From positions 1 through 64,000 of the forward strand of contig NZ_NGFO01000002.1 in the NCBI RefSeq assembly GCF_002149015.1: a stretch of 64,000 bases of DNA, read 5' to 3'. Positions 52,859 through 61,265 of this stretch are shown here, in pieces. Below the pieces are notes generated by a model that was not told the origin of the DNA, did not search any database, and worked only from the letters and a program-made list of their open reading frames with translations. The position numbers and the translations under genes were made by a program. Numbering within the stretch: the first letter of the stretch is position 1; each line of letters opens with the position of its first letter. Source of the stretch: Gordonia lacunae. Lineage in GTDB: Bacteria; Actinomycetota; Actinomycetes; Mycobacteriales; Mycobacteriaceae.

Positions 52859-54049
52859 TCAGGATGCCGAGTCGGCCGAGGCGGTTGTCAGATTCGGTGC
52901 GAGGGCACTTCGGCCGGCTGCGATGTTGGCATCGACCTCCGCCTGCCACGACTGCAGCGCGCGCTCGGTGTCGATCTCGTACTCGAAGCGGTTGACCATC
53001 TCCGGGGCCACGTCCTCGACGTCGACGTAGAACTGCTCGTACCAACGGCGGAGCTGATAGACCGGGCCGTCCTCCTCGCAGAGCAGCGGATTGTCGATCC
53101 GCGACTTGTTCTTCCAGATGTGCACGTCCTGCTCGAAGCCGATGGCGACACCCTTGGCCACCGCCTGGGCGATCTGCTCGGCCTGGTCGTCGGCGAGCCC
53201 GGCGGGCTTCTCGACGATGACGCCGTATTGGAGCCGAAACGACGTCGCCGAGATCGGGTAATGGCAGTTGATGAGGTAGATGTTCGGCGCTCCCTCGGGG
53301 TCGCGGCCGCCGCTCCACAGCTTGTCGATCATGTAGGACGGCCCGTGATACGTGGCGTCCGACTGGCTTTCGGTGCTGTAGTTCGTGCTCTGACTGACCC
53401 CCGCCGCATCCGGCCGGGGCCGTGTCCGCATCGACTGCGTCGCCGTGTGCCCCTCGAACACATTTCGGAAGTACGTCGGCATTCCGTAGTGGACGTAGAA
53501 GAAGTGGGCCATGTCCACGACGTTGTCGACGATCTCGCGACAGTGCGACCCGGTGACCTCGATCGAGTTCCACACCCAGTCCGTCCACCCGGGATCCCCG
53601 TACGTCGGGATCTCCGGGATCGCGAGTTCGGCGGGTGGCTTCCCGTTCTGGGGGTCATGCCAGACGAACAGCTGGCCGCTGACCTCGGCGGTGTGCCATG
53701 CCCGCGTCCGGGCGATCGGCGGCACTCGCTTGGCGTACGGGATGGCCGCGCACTTTCCGTCGCCCCGCCACCGCCAGTCGTGGAACGGGCAGGCGATGGT
53801 GTTGCCCTTGACAGTGCCCTGGGCCAGGTTTCCACCCATGTGCCGGCAGTACGCGTCGAGAACGTTGAGCGTGCCGTCTTCGCCTGCGAACACGACGAGT
53901 TCGGTGCCGAAGGCAGCGACCTGGTGGGGTTGGCCGTCAGCGAAATCGCGCACCAGCCCGAGGCAGTGCCAGCCGCGCGCGAATCGTTCCGGCGGTGCGC
54001 CGGCGTCGATGACCCTGACTTCGTCTCTGGTGTCGGTGGTGGAACTCAC
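52859..54049 (-). CDS. kshA2: KshA-like Rieske oxygenase (copy 2)
   Basis: 396 residues. Rieske ligands are Cys68, His70, Cys87 and His90 (YCRHMGG and ACPFHDW); the mononuclear iron histidines are His182 and His187 (VDMAHFFYVHYG). It lacks the Ser/Pro-rich N-terminal extension of copy 1. Multiple KshA proteins with different substrate ranges are known in Rhodococcus. KshB is encoded just upstream in the same direction. A perfect TCCC-N7-GGGA site, not a KstR box, precedes it. Confidence 0.9.
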   Translation of the reverse strand: MSSTTDTRDEVRVIDAGAPPERFARGWHCLGLVRDFADGQPHQVAAFGTELVVFAGEDGTLNVLDAYCRHMGGNLAQGTVKGNTIACPFHDWRWRGDGKCAAIPYAKRVPPIARTRAWHTAEVSGQLFVWHDPQNGKPPAELAIPEIPTYGDPGWTDWVWNSIEVTGSHCREIVDNVVDMAHFFYVHYGMPTYFRNVFEGHTATQSMRTRPRPDAAGVSQSTNYSTESQSDATYHGPSYMIDKLWSGGRDPEGAPNIYLINCHYPISATSFRLQYGVIVEKPAGLADDQAEQIAQAVAKGVAIGFEQDVHIWKNKSRIDNPLLCEEDGPVYQLRRWYEQFYVDVEDVAPEMVNRFEYEIDTERALQSWQAEVDANIAAGRSALAPNLTTASADSAS

Positions 54050-54138
54050 TGGGCCTCCTGATCGGATTCTGGCGACAGTCGTCGCTGCATCGCGTTGTGC
54101 TCAGCTTGGCAATCCCCGACTCATCTGTGACGTGTGTC

Positions 54139-54153
54139 TCCCACCGAATGGGA
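54139..54153. promoter_or_regulatory. TCCC-N7-GGGA palindrome before kshA2
   Basis: TCCCACCGAATGGGA, perfect; arms extend to GTCTCCC and GGGAGAC (7 bp each). It is 90 bases upstream of kshA2. Confidence 0.7.
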
Positions 54154-54196
54154 GACCGAAACGCGCCTGTGTCGTCCGCCCGGCGACGAATCGGAG

Positions 54197-55282
54197 TCAG
54201 TACTCGATCTCGATGGTGTCGCTGACCGGCTCGGCCTGACACGCGAGGACATACCCCTCCGCCACGTCGTCCTCGGCCAGGATCTCGTTGTGCGCCATGG
54301 TCACCTCCCCCGTTTTCAGGACGCAGACACAGGCGCTGCAGGCACCCTCCCGACAGGAGTAAGGCGCGTCGAGGCCCGCCGCGAGCAGCGCGTCGAGCAG
54401 CTTCTGCCCTGCCTTCCATCCGACGGTCCGCCGGTCGCCGTCGAGTTCCACCTCGACCGTGCAGACGACCTCACCGGCGCCGGAACCGGTGGTCTCGGGC
54501 GACTCGACGGCGTCGAAAGGATTGCCGTGCAGCGACCGGAATCGTTCGGTGTGGACGTGATCGCGTGGGAAGCCGACCCGAGCACACACATCCGCGGTGA
54601 GATCCATCAGCGGGGCTGGTCCACAGACGTAGACCATGCGATCGGTCATCGACCGCAACAGCGCCGACAGCCCCTCTCGGGTCGGGTATCCCTGGACCGA
54701 CTCCAGGATGTGCACCACGGTCAGTCGGGTGGCGAACCGCGCGGTCAGCGAACGGAGTTCGGCAGCGAAGATCACCGACTCTTCGTCGCGATTCGCGTAG
54801 AGGACGAATACGTCGCCGGAGCCCCCGAACAGCAGCGACTTCGCGATCGAGATGACGGGCGTGATCCCGCTGCCACCGGCGACCAGCACCACGGGTTCGG
54901 TCAACGAACGGGGACCGAAGGTCCCCCCGGGCGGAAGGACCTCGAGCTCGTCCCCCACACCGACGGTGTCACAGATCCAATTGGAGCCGTGCCCGCCCCG
55001 GACCCGCTTCACCGTGAACTTCACGTCGCTGTCCGCGTGCGGTGAACTGGCCAACGAGTAGCACCGCGCACTTCCCGAACCGGCGTCGGGCACTCGAACA
55101 GTCAGGAATTGACCGGGGGCGTAGTCGAATTCGGCGGCATCCTCGGGCCGGGGACGTATCACGACCGATCGGGCGTCGGCGGTTTCGTCGATGACCTCGA
55201 GCACGCGGACACGACGCCCGCGACGTCCCTCGGCGGCCGGCACCGTCACCACATCGGAGTCGGTGATCGCGTCGCTGGACAT
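54197..55282 (-). CDS. kshB: KshB, reductase of 3-ketosteroid 9-alpha-hydroxylase
   Basis: 361 residues from ATG 55282 (GAGGAG ahead). FAD site RCYS (73-76), NAD(P)H site GGSGITP (136-142) and a C-terminal plant-type [2Fe-2S] domain with Cys310, 315, 318 and 348. This order (FNR module then ferredoxin) is that of KshB. It passes electrons from NADH to KshA, and with one kshB and two kshA genes in the window it may serve both. It sits directly before kshA2 and divergent from the second iclR gene. Confidence 0.9.
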   Translation of the reverse strand: MSSDAITDSDVVTVPAAEGRRGRRVRVLEVIDETADARSVVIRPRPEDAAEFDYAPGQFLTVRVPDAGSGSARCYSLASSPHADSDVKFTVKRVRGGHGSNWICDTVGVGDELEVLPPGGTFGPRSLTEPVVLVAGGSGITPVISIAKSLLFGGSGDVFVLYANRDEESVIFAAELRSLTARFATRLTVVHILESVQGYPTREGLSALLRSMTDRMVYVCGPAPLMDLTADVCARVGFPRDHVHTERFRSLHGNPFDAVESPETTGSGAGEVVCTVEVELDGDRRTVGWKAGQKLLDALLAAGLDAPYSCREGACSACVCVLKTGEVTMAHNEILAEDDVAEGYVLACQAEPVSDTIEIEY

Positions 55283-55402
55283 GAGTCTCCTCATCGGTTC
55301 TCGAGCGGGATCACCGCCGCGTCCGCATGCGGAACCCGGGGCGGCGACCAGACGGACATTCCGCGAAGGGTAAGCGGGCGGACACGCTCCGATGGGGGCT
55401 CG

Positions 55403-55417
55403 TTCCGCTGGCCGGGA
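55403..55417. promoter_or_regulatory. TCCC-N7-GGGA-like site between kshB and iclR 2
   Basis: TTCCGCTGGCCGGGA, one mismatch, 121 bases from the kshB start and 116 from the iclR start. Confidence 0.5.
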
Positions 55418-55532
55418 GCAGTAGGCGACACAGGGTCGCATCGTCTGCGACGGTCGGTGTCGGTACCTGTGGCACCAGAGGAAGGCCGTCGGCGCGAGGG
55501 TATCGTGATCGGTGTCACATCGAGGAGGTCAG

Positions 55533-56333
55533 GTGAGGACGACACAGACGGGTGACACCCCGATTTCCGTGGTCGATCGGGTGTCGACGGTGCTCGAGGC
55601 ATTCAACGGCGCAGGGCCGATGACCTTGGCCCAGGTGACCGCCCGCACGAAACTGCCGAGGTCGTCGGTTCATCGACTGCTCGAGCAACTGGCCCAAGCC
55701 GGCTGGCTGGCACGGTCTCCCGAGCAGACCTACGAGCTGGGGGTCAAGGCCTACGAACTCGGCCAGGCCGCACTCAACCAGAACCGCCTGCTCAAGGGGG
55801 CCCGTCCGGTGATGCATGCATTCGCGCAGCGCACCGGGTACACCATGCAACTCGGTGTCGTCGATCGGGGCGACTGCGTCTACCTGGCCAAGGTGAACGG
55901 GCGCCTGTCCGGACCGACCCCCACCGCGGTCGGCCAGCGCCTGCCCGCTCATGTCACCGCCCTCGGAAAAGTCGTGCTGGCCAACCGCAGCCCGCTTCCG
56001 GACCGCGGCGCGCCGGGCGGCCTACACCTCGACGACAACGGAATGCTCGTGCGGCAGACCGCGCTCAGCATCACCGACCTCACTCTGCTGAAGAGCGAGC
56101 TCCAGCAGATACGTGACCGCGGCGGGGCATTCGATCGGGGCGAGGCCTTCGCCGGCATCGGATGCGTCGGCGTGTCGATCGGACCCGCCGACCACATCTA
56201 CGGCAACCTCGCCGGCCTGTCCATCTGCGGGCCGGTGGGCGCACTCGACCATCGCAAGCTGCTCGGCCCCGTCCGGATCGCGGCGCGCGAGATCTGGGAC
56301 CGGTGCGTCGCCGCCGACCTGGCCGATCACTGA
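55533..56333 (+). CDS. IclR-family regulator 2 of the second steroid cluster
   Basis: 266 residues from a GTG at 55533 with GAGGAGG ahead; in-frame GTG 55512 is less likely. The HTH covers about 15-70 (MTLAQVTARTKLPRSSVHRLLEQLAQAGWL); the effector domain has MQLGVVDRGDCVYLAKVNGR and GIGCVGVSIGPADHIYGNLAGLSI. It is similar to IclR 1 at 36695-37471, notably LPRSSxHRxLE in the recognition helix, so the two may read the same operators. It is divergent from kshB across a site of the TCCC-N7-GGGA family. Confidence 0.88.
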   Translation: MRTTQTGDTPISVVDRVSTVLEAFNGAGPMTLAQVTARTKLPRSSVHRLLEQLAQAGWLARSPEQTYELGVKAYELGQAALNQNRLLKGARPVMHAFAQRTGYTMQLGVVDRGDCVYLAKVNGRLSGPTPTAVGQRLPAHVTALGKVVLANRSPLPDRGAPGGLHLDDNGMLVRQTALSITDLTLLKSELQQIRDRGGAFDRGEAFAGIGCVGVSIGPADHIYGNLAGLSICGPVGALDHRKLLGPVRIAAREIWDRCVAADLADH

Positions 56334-56358
56334 TCCGCGGTTCTCCTCCGCCGTCACC

Positions 56359-56373
56359 GCCCACCGAGTGGGA
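56359..56373. promoter_or_regulatory. TCCC-N7-GGGA-like site before the SDR at 56462
   Basis: GCCCACCGAGTGGGA, one mismatch; nearly the same spacer as the kshA2 site. It is 89 bases before the SDR start. Confidence 0.5.
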
Positions 56374-56461
56374 GACGTGGGCGACGCGACCCTCCCCACC
56401 GGGGCACGATCGAGGCCCAGAGCCCTCGTGCACCGAACAGGGCGACGAGAAGGAGGAACGG

Positions 56462-57259
56462 ATGAATCGATTCGACGGCCGACGGGTCCTGGTCACGGGC
56501 GCGGCTTCGGGCATCGGCAGGGCCACCGCGCTGCGGCTGCTGTCCGAGGGTGCCACCGTGGTCGGGGCCGACGTCTCGAGCGACGGGCTCGCCGCAACCG
56601 CGCAGGCCGCAGCCGACGTCGCCGAACCCGACCAGTTCGTCTCGCGTGCGATCGACATCGGCGACGAGGCCTCGGTACGTGACGGCGTCGCGTTCGCCAC
56701 CCACCACCTCGGCGGACTCGACGTGCTGGTGAACGCCGCCGGGATTCTCCGCAGTGGACACACCGAGCAGGTCACGCTGCAGGAGTGGGATCAGATCATC
56801 CGCATCAACCTGACCGGCACCTTTCTGATGATCCGGGAGTCGCTGCCCGCGTTGATCGACTGCGGACGCGGCGTGATCGTCAACTTCAGTTCCACGTCGG
56901 CCAGCTTCGCGCACCCCTACATGGCCGCGTATGCGGCCAGCAAGGGCGGCATTCAGTCGATGACGCACACCATCGCACTCGAGTTCGCCAAGCAGGGGAT
57001 CCGCGCCGTGTCGGTCGCGCCCGGAAGCATCTCGTCGGGCATGACTTCCGCGCCGGGGTTGCCCGAGGACTCCGACGTGTCGTTGTTCACGAAGATGCAG
57101 CCGGTGGTCCGGATCGAGCACGCGGATTCGGAACCACCCGCCGTACCCGGCATGGCCGGACCGGAGAAGGTCGCCGGAGTCGTGGCCATGCTGGCCTCCG
57201 ACGACGGGGCCTTCATCAGCGGCACCGAGGTCCGCGTCGACGGCGGCAGCCATCTCTGA
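56462..57259 (+). CDS. short-chain dehydrogenase/reductase
   Basis: 265 residues from ATG 56462 (GAAGGAGGAACGG ahead). TGAASGIGRATA for the cofactor, NAAG in VLVNAAGIL, Ser in FSSTSASF and YAASKGG as Tyr-x3-Lys. Asp after the second strand (VVGADVSSD) suggests NAD+. It has its own operator-like site and terminator, so it is a single-gene unit placed between iclR 2 and the second KstD. Probably a hydroxysteroid or hydroxyacyl oxidoreductase. Confidence 0.85.
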   Translation: MNRFDGRRVLVTGAASGIGRATALRLLSEGATVVGADVSSDGLAATAQAAADVAEPDQFVSRAIDIGDEASVRDGVAFATHHLGGLDVLVNAAGILRSGHTEQVTLQEWDQIIRINLTGTFLMIRESLPALIDCGRGVIVNFSSTSASFAHPYMAAYAASKGGIQSMTHTIALEFAKQGIRAVSVAPGSISSGMTSAPGLPEDSDVSLFTKMQPVVRIEHADSEPPAVPGMAGPEKVAGVVAMLASDDGAFISGTEVRVDGGSHL

Positions 57260-57295
57260 GACCAGTCCGCCCGGCGACCTGAGCCGGACATGAAG

Positions 57296-57333
57296 CCGGG
57301 CCGCGGTGCGCATCGTGCAGCACCACGGCCCGG
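57296..57333. terminator. hairpin between convergent SDR and KstD genes
   Basis: CCGGGCCGCGGTGC pairs with GCACCACGGCCCGG (14 bp, one mismatch) around a 10-base loop. Confidence 0.65.
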
Positions 57334-57381
57334 AGTCTTGGTGGGCCCGGAATTCCGGTGGCCCTGGTCTCGCGGCTGTCG

Positions 57382-58953
57382 TCAGGCGGGTTCGGCTGCC
57401 GCATCCATCCCGGCGAGTTGCGCAGCCATGTCCGCGACGGCCCGGTACGCCATCACCATCCCGGAGCCGAGCGGTGTGCCCGGACCCGGGTACACCTCGC
57501 CCGACACCGAGGCCGTCGAGTTGCCCGCCGCATACAGTCCGGCCACCACGCCGGTCCCGCCGGATCGCAGCACCGCACCGTCGCCGGTGATCACCGCACC
57601 ACCCTTCGTTCCGAGGTCACCGAGGACCATGCGGACCGCGTGGAAGCGCGATCCGTCGAGGGCGGCCAGGCACTGGGCGGCAGTCTGCGCCCCGAGGAAG
57701 AACCGACCGTACGGATCCTCGCCGCGCCGGAAGTCGTCGTCGCTGCCCTGTGCGGCCAGCTGGTTGAACCGATCCACGGTCGCAGTGAGCGCCGCCGGGT
57801 CGATCCCGATGGCGTCCGCGAGATCAGCGATCGACGATGCGGTGTGCCACAGCCCGGCCTCGGCCATCGCGGCACGGTCCGGCATCGGGGCGCAGATGGC
57901 CGGCAGGAAGTCACCTGCTCGGTCATCGAAGATGTACCAGAACCCCTCGCCTTTTCCGGCCAGCATGCGTTCGCGCATCGCGCGACCCATCTGGTCGTAC
58001 GGGAGCAGTTCGTTCGCGAAACGGCTGCCCGTCTCGTCGACGATGATCCCCGCGCGCAAGCCGAGCGTGAACACCGCGTGACCGTTCGGGAAGAGGGTCG
58101 CCGGGCACCACCACGACTGGTCGAGCAGATCCAGCTCGGCGTCGACGCTCCGGAGCATCGCGAGGGCGTCGCCCGAACCTGTGTCCGGGTGCGACGAGGT
58201 CCACTCCGACGACGGCATCTGCTGGAGGCCGCGGCGCAATTCGGTGTTGCGTTCGAAACCACCGGCCGCGAGCAGGACTCCGCCCCGCGCCTGCAACCGG
58301 CGTAGGCCGTCGGCGTTGCGCACCACGACGCCGGTGACACGTCCGGAGTCGTCGACGACCAGCGACTCGGCAGCTGTTTCCTTGTGCACGTCGGCGCGCC
58401 CGGACTCGTCGAGCGCCAGAAGCATCCGCGCGATCCACGCCTGACCGCCGTCGAGCACCGTCCGGTCCATCTCGATGCCGAACTGATCGGTCGGGACCAT
58501 CGGACGGATGTCGTGGACTCGAGCCCCCACCTCGTCGGCGGTGATCGGCTTGGCGAAGATGCTGCGGCCGTGGTCTTTTCGACCCGGTGCCGCGAAGTAG
58601 TCGGGGAACGGCCGGTGTTCGAGCGGGATCCCGACCTCGTTCTCGAGGAAGTCGGCGACCACCGGCCCGGTTTCGATGAACGTACGCTGCACGTCCGGAT
58701 CGGTCCGGTCGCCGACCGTCTCGCGGAAGTAGGTGAGCCCGGTCTCCACCGAGTCGTCGACTCCATCGCGCGCGAGGACGTGGTTACCGGGCAACCAGAC
58801 ACTGCCCCCGGAGTAGGCCGAGGTTCCGCCGAACCGGTCCGTCTTCTCCACCACACACACCGTCAGCCCGCGCGTGGTCGCGGCGAGCGCGCCGGCCAGT
58901 GCGGCCCCGCCCGAACCGATGACGACCACGTCGTAACTGCTGTTCCATGTCAT
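57382..58953 (-). CDS. kstD2: KstD, 3-ketosteroid delta1-dehydrogenase (copy 2)
   Basis: 523 residues from ATG 58953. FAD motif DVVVIGSGGAALAGALAA and GGTSAYSGGSVWLPGN. Tyr119 (PFPDYF), Tyr319 (ELLPYD), Tyr488 and Gly492 (VYPGPGTPLG) sit at almost the same numbers as the catalytic residues reported for Rhodococcus KstD1 (Tyr119, Tyr318, Tyr487, Gly491; from memory). It thus looks like an active delta1-dehydrogenase, diverged from copy 1. It is convergent with the SDR at 56462. Confidence 0.85.
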   Translation of the reverse strand: MTWNSSYDVVVIGSGGAALAGALAATTRGLTVCVVEKTDRFGGTSAYSGGSVWLPGNHVLARDGVDDSVETGLTYFRETVGDRTDPDVQRTFIETGPVVADFLENEVGIPLEHRPFPDYFAAPGRKDHGRSIFAKPITADEVGARVHDIRPMVPTDQFGIEMDRTVLDGGQAWIARMLLALDESGRADVHKETAAESLVVDDSGRVTGVVVRNADGLRRLQARGGVLLAAGGFERNTELRRGLQQMPSSEWTSSHPDTGSGDALAMLRSVDAELDLLDQSWWCPATLFPNGHAVFTLGLRAGIIVDETGSRFANELLPYDQMGRAMRERMLAGKGEGFWYIFDDRAGDFLPAICAPMPDRAAMAEAGLWHTASSIADLADAIGIDPAALTATVDRFNQLAAQGSDDDFRRGEDPYGRFFLGAQTAAQCLAALDGSRFHAVRMVLGDLGTKGGAVITGDGAVLRSGGTGVVAGLYAAGNSTASVSGEVYPGPGTPLGSGMVMAYRAVADMAAQLAGMDAAAEPA

Positions 58954-59103
58954 TGCGCGCTCCGTGTTCTGGCGCCGCGCCGGCCGTCCCGACGCGCGCG
59001 GATGTCGATCTCTCGCCGGCCGGACCCTGGTCACCACCGGCAGCGGCCACGCTAATGGTCGCGTGGTGACCCATACCGTTCCGTTCCCGCTCAGTGGTCC
59101 TTG

Positions 59104-59505
59104 TCACCCCGCGGCGTGCACCGGCCCGACGAACTCCAACTCATATCCGTCGGGATCGGCGATGACCCCGATCGTCATTCCGTACTCCGGGTACTCGGTG
59201 GCCGTGCTGATCACGGTGCCGCCGATCTCGCAGGCGCGGCTCATGACCGCCGCCGGATCGTCGGTGTTGAGGACGAACTTGCGCAGCATGTCACCGTGCT
59301 CGGGGGGTGCGGACGCAGTGCCGTCGACGGGCCGGATGAGTTCGAGGCCCGCCGATCCCGCGCGGACGATCGCCGCGGTGAACGAGGGCGTGGTGAACTC
59401 GCGTTCCATCTCGAAACCGCATCCACTGGTGTAGAACTCGATCGACCGATCCAGATCGTCGACCCGGATCGCGGTGAGCGAGAGGGTGACCGCGCCCTCG
59501 CTCAT
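59104..59505 (-). CDS. VOC-superfamily (glyoxalase-like) protein
   Basis: 133 residues from an ATG that overlaps the SDR stop (ATGA). A single domain with the typical start (LTAIRVDDLDRSIEFYTSGCGFEME) and end (IGVIADPDGYELEFVGP). Glu near 128 in YELEF is the usual metal ligand; others are not certain. Such single-domain VOC proteins include methylmalonyl-CoA epimerases and lyases. Translational coupling to the SDR suggests a shared pathway; a double-bond or epimer shift on a CoA ester or steroid ketone is possible. Confidence 0.8.
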   Translation of the reverse strand: MSEGAVTLSLTAIRVDDLDRSIEFYTSGCGFEMEREFTTPSFTAAIVRAGSAGLELIRPVDGTASAPPEHGDMLRKFVLNTDDPAAVMSRACEIGGTVISTATEYPEYGMTIGVIADPDGYELEFVGPVHAAG

Positions 59506-60260
59506 CGCGTCTGCGACCCGCCGTTGAAGTCGAGGGTCTGGCCGGTGATGCCGCCGGCCTCGTCGGAGGCGAGGTACGCACAGAACGCCCCGACCTCGAT
59601 CGGGTCGCCGAGTCGGCCGATCGGGATGGTCCGCAGGATCGCGTCGATCATCTCCGCGGGCATCTTGTCCTCGAGGTTCTTCTGATGACCGAGGGCGACG
59701 ATGTTCGCGGTGACCCCGTACTGTCCGGTCTCGGCCGCGAGGTGGCGGATGAAGCCCTCGATTCCGCTCTTGCCCGTCGCATACATGGTCTGGTTGATGT
59801 TCTGGCCGGTGCGCGCCGAACCGGACGAGATCTGGACGATCCGCCCCCACCCGGCGTCGCACATCCCATCGATCGCGGCCTTGATGCAGTTCATCGCGCC
59901 GAAGATGTTGAGGTCGATGGGGGCTCGCCATTCCGCGGGCGCCAGGTCACGGAAAGGCTTGATCATCCGGCCTTCCGCAACGCCGGCATTGTTCACCACG
60001 ATGTTCACCTGCCCGCCGAGCTCGGCTTCGGCCGCACGCATGCTGTCGCGCGTCGCGTCATAATCGGTCACGTCGAAGGGTGCGGCAACAGCACGGTTGC
60101 CCTCTTCGATGATCGCCGCCGCGACCTTCTCGGCGCGGTCGGCGTGAAGATCGTTGACGATCACCGACGCCCCCTGCCTGGCAAGTACTTTCGCGATCCC
60201 TTCGCCAACGCTCTGTCCCGCGCCGCTCACGAATGCGGTCCGTCCGGTCAAATCGAACAC
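59502..60260 (-). CDS. short-chain dehydrogenase/reductase
   Basis: 252 residues from a GTG at 60260, with AGGAG six bases ahead. Cofactor motif SGAGQSVGEGIA, NNAG in VVNNAGVAEG, Ser in ISSGSA and YATGKSG as Tyr-x3-Lys. Asp after the second strand (VIVNDLHAD) suggests NAD+. Resembles 3-hydroxyacyl-CoA dehydrogenase-type SDRs of steroid C/D-ring degradation, but the match is not specific. Coupled to the VOC gene by a four-base overlap. Confidence 0.82.
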   Translation of the reverse strand: MFDLTGRTAFVSGAGQSVGEGIAKVLARQGASVIVNDLHADRAEKVAAAIIEEGNRAVAAPFDVTDYDATRDSMRAAEAELGGQVNIVVNNAGVAEGRMIKPFRDLAPAEWRAPIDLNIFGAMNCIKAAIDGMCDAGWGRIVQISSGSARTGQNINQTMYATGKSGIEGFIRHLAAETGQYGVTANIVALGHQKNLEDKMPAEMIDAILRTIPIGRLGDPIEVGAFCAYLASDEAGGITGQTLDFNGGSQTR

Positions 60261-60357
60261 TGCCAGCTCCTTCTGTCGCCACACGGTGACCCACCTGCGC
60301 AGAGCCACGTCGTTCGCCGCACAGTAGTGCCGTAGCCGACCTCTGCCGGCCGGTCCG

Positions 60358-60372
60358 TCCCATTGAGCGGGC
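60358..60372. promoter_or_regulatory. TCCC-N7-GGGA-like site in a divergent promoter
   Basis: TCCCATTGAGCGGGC, one mismatch. It lies 98 bases before the SDR start at 60260 and 87 before the crotonase start at 60459, so it could serve both. Confidence 0.5.
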
Positions 60373-60458
60373 GGACCGCACATGCCCCCACCGGGGACGA
60401 TGAGCCCACCGGCAGGATTGGATACAATTTCTGATCCCATCTTGTTAGGGTCGGCGCC

Positions 60459-61265
60459 ATGACGTCAGAAGGAAGCAGTACCCAACCCGACGCCGATGCC
60501 CCGTCGGTCCTCATCTCGGTGACCGACGGCGTGGCGCGCCTGACCCTCAACAACCCGCGCCGCAAGAACGCGATCAGTCTCGCCATGGCGGCGGCGATCG
60601 ATGCATTCTGCGACCGGGTGACCGACGATCACACCATCGGCGCCGTGGTGGTCGACGCTGCAGGGCAGTACTTCTGCAGCGGCGCCGACACCCGCGATCT
60701 GGCCACGTCCTCGTCGGATCCCGCGTCCCCCGAGGCGGTCTCGCGGACCTCGGCGGTCTACGGCGCGTTCGTGCGGGTCGGCTCGCTCCCGGTGCCGACC
60801 ATCTCGGTGGTCGTCGGCGGTGCCGTCGGGGCCGGCCTGAACCTCGCGCTGGCCACCGACATCCTCGTCACCACCCCCGACTCGGTTCTCGACAGCGGGT
60901 TCCTCGCGCGCAGCATCCATCCCGGTGGCGGTCACCTGTCACTGCTCGGGCGGGCGGTGGGCTGGTCGACGACGATCGCCCTGGCCGCCTGCGGACAGAG
61001 CCTCACCGGCGCCGAGGCGGTCGCGAACGGTCTCGCGCATGCGGCCGTTCCTGCCGAGGACCTGCCCGCGCTCGTCGCCGGACTGACCGGACCGGCCGCA
61101 CGCGATCCCGAGCTGACCCGCCGGATCATGACCAGCGCCCGACTCGAACTCGGTCCGCCGGCGGTCAGCTGGTCCTCGGCCCTGGAGATCGAACGCGGCG
61201 TGCAGATGTGGTCGATGTCCCGAAAGGGGCAGCAGGCCTGGTCGTCGCGGGGCCCCAAACAGTGA
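60459..61265 (+). CDS. crotonase-fold (enoyl-CoA hydratase family) protein
   Basis: 268 residues. VARLTLNNPRRKNAIS, YFCSGADTRD (oxyanion loop) and VVGGAVGAGLNLALATDIL identify the superfamily. The positions of the two catalytic glutamates appear to be occupied by Asn and a hydrophobic residue, so it is probably not a standard hydratase. First gene of a compact plus-strand unit with two FadE proteins and a CoA-transferase, each overlapping the next. A KstR-type box is not seen; a TCCC-N7-GGGA-like site is upstream. Confidence 0.82.
   Translation: MTSEGSSTQPDADAPSVLISVTDGVARLTLNNPRRKNAISLAMAAAIDAFCDRVTDDHTIGAVVVDAAGQYFCSGADTRDLATSSSDPASPEAVSRTSAVYGAFVRVGSLPVPTISVVVGGAVGAGLNLALATDILVTTPDSVLDSGFLARSIHPGGGHLSLLGRAVGWSTTIALAACGQSLTGAEAVANGLAHAAVPAEDLPALVAGLTGPAARDPELTRRIMTSARLELGPPAVSWSSALEIERGVQMWSMSRKGQQAWSSRGPKQ

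Noticed and set aside
51557-54061. 834-codon plus-strand frame opposite hsaC2, hsaA2 and kshA2
   Set aside because: Composition is typical of antisense frames; the minus-strand genes have complete metal-site motifs.
59085-59099. Another TCCC-N7-GGGA-like site (TCCCGCTCAGTGGTC) upstream of the second KstD
   Set aside because: Two mismatches in the right arm; kept out of the motif list although the position is suggestive.
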